Shown here one piece after another: positions 5,326 to 5,494 of a stretch of 5,494 nucleotides of DNA. Numbering within the stretch: the stretch's first letter is position 1; the number at the start of each line of letters is the position of its first letter. The notes below the pieces were generated by a model. The model did not search any database. It was not told where the DNA came from and saw only the letters and a list, made by a program, of their open reading frames with translations. Source of the stretch: Opitutales bacterium (GTDB taxonomy: Bacteria > Verrucomicrobiota > Verrucomicrobiia > Opitutales > T3Sed10-336); assembly GCA_007132315.1 (NCBI GenBank), contig SLOW01000346.1, forward strand, positions 1-5,494, written 5' to 3'. A program made the position numbers and the translations under genes.

Positions 5326-5494
5326 ATGCCGAAACTCACCTCCAGTCCCGCCATCCCCTCGGGCCGCCTGACGCCCTTTCTCTGGATCGGCCTTTTGATC
5401 GTTACGTTGGCCATTTTCGGCGGTGCCGTCTTCGCCATCACCATCCACATCCGGGCGGACCTTCGGGAGCGGATCGTCAATCGAGCCGGGGAAA
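5326..5494 (+). CDS. Membrane-anchored protein, N-terminal part, possible sensor histidine kinase (3' end outside window)
   Basis: The frame is open from ATG 5326 to the window edge (56 codons) with no stop. An alternative in-frame ATG at 5305 would overlap the barrel gene by 13 bases. Neither start has a clear ribosome site, which fits translational coupling. The N-terminus is short and polar, followed by one strong transmembrane segment (about residues 17-40: WIGLLIVTLAIFGGAVFAI) and then a charged helix (IRADLRERIVNRAGE). A single membrane segment leading straight into an amphipathic Arg/Glu helix is typical of the start of sensor kinases and chemoreceptors. With only this fragment visible, kinase identity is a guess. 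Its position directly after an outer-membrane barrel gene suggests an envelope role. Confidence 0.72.
   Translation, partial: MPKLTSSPAIPSGRLTPFLWIGLLIVTLAIFGGAVFAITIHIRADLRERIVNRAGE

Noticed and set aside
1..5494. CRISPR array, tRNA, rRNA, IS element or phage attachment site
   Set aside because: I looked for regularly spaced direct repeats, cloverleaf sequences, transposase motifs and flanking terminal repeats and found none.

Overview
The window looks like chromosomal DNA from a diderm (Gram-negative) bacterium, most likely a member of the Verrucomicrobiota (Opitutae/Puniceicoccales-like). The main clue is the C-terminal module of the propeller protein, with a DGDGDPLADP / GDGIANLLKYAFGLAP stretch followed by a short beta-rich tail ending RRFLRIDV. 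I associate this type of tail with secreted verrucomicrobial proteins. This placement is from memory of the family style, not from a search. An outer-membrane barrel ending in Phe and several Sec-type signal peptides support a diderm envelope.

Layout, left to right, all real genes on the + strand. (1) 3-329: the C-terminal end of a sigma-54 enhancer-binding protein of NtrC type, with a Fis-like DNA-binding helix-turn-helix. (2) 330-855: 526 bases without an intact gene. They hold a weak hairpin, a decayed and frameshifted trypsin-like protease fragment on the minus strand, several short repeats, and an essentially perfect sigma-54 promoter (773-788). (3) 856-1482: a secreted protein with a Pro-Glu-Lys repeat and a charged helical C-terminal half. 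(4) 1483-1698: a long hairpin and a second, weaker sigma-54-like promoter. (5) 1699-2289: a second secreted, highly charged helical protein, evidently related to the first, followed by a good terminator. (6) 2390-2583: a long untranslated leader. (7) 2584-4101, 4124-5317 and 5326 to the window end: a tight gene cluster encoding a secreted eight-bladed PQQ-like beta-propeller, a coiled-coil outer-membrane beta-barrel protein, and the N-terminus of an inner-membrane protein that may be a sensor kinase.

How the parts may work together (inference). The enhancer-binding protein at the left edge is the obvious candidate activator for the sigma-54 promoters in front of the two charged secreted proteins. 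The right-hand cluster looks like an envelope unit: a secreted or periplasmic propeller, an outer-membrane barrel with a periplasmic coiled coil, and an inner-membrane protein. The most novel-looking element is the pair of sigma-54-linked, secreted Glu/Arg-rich helical proteins, which I cannot assign to any known family.
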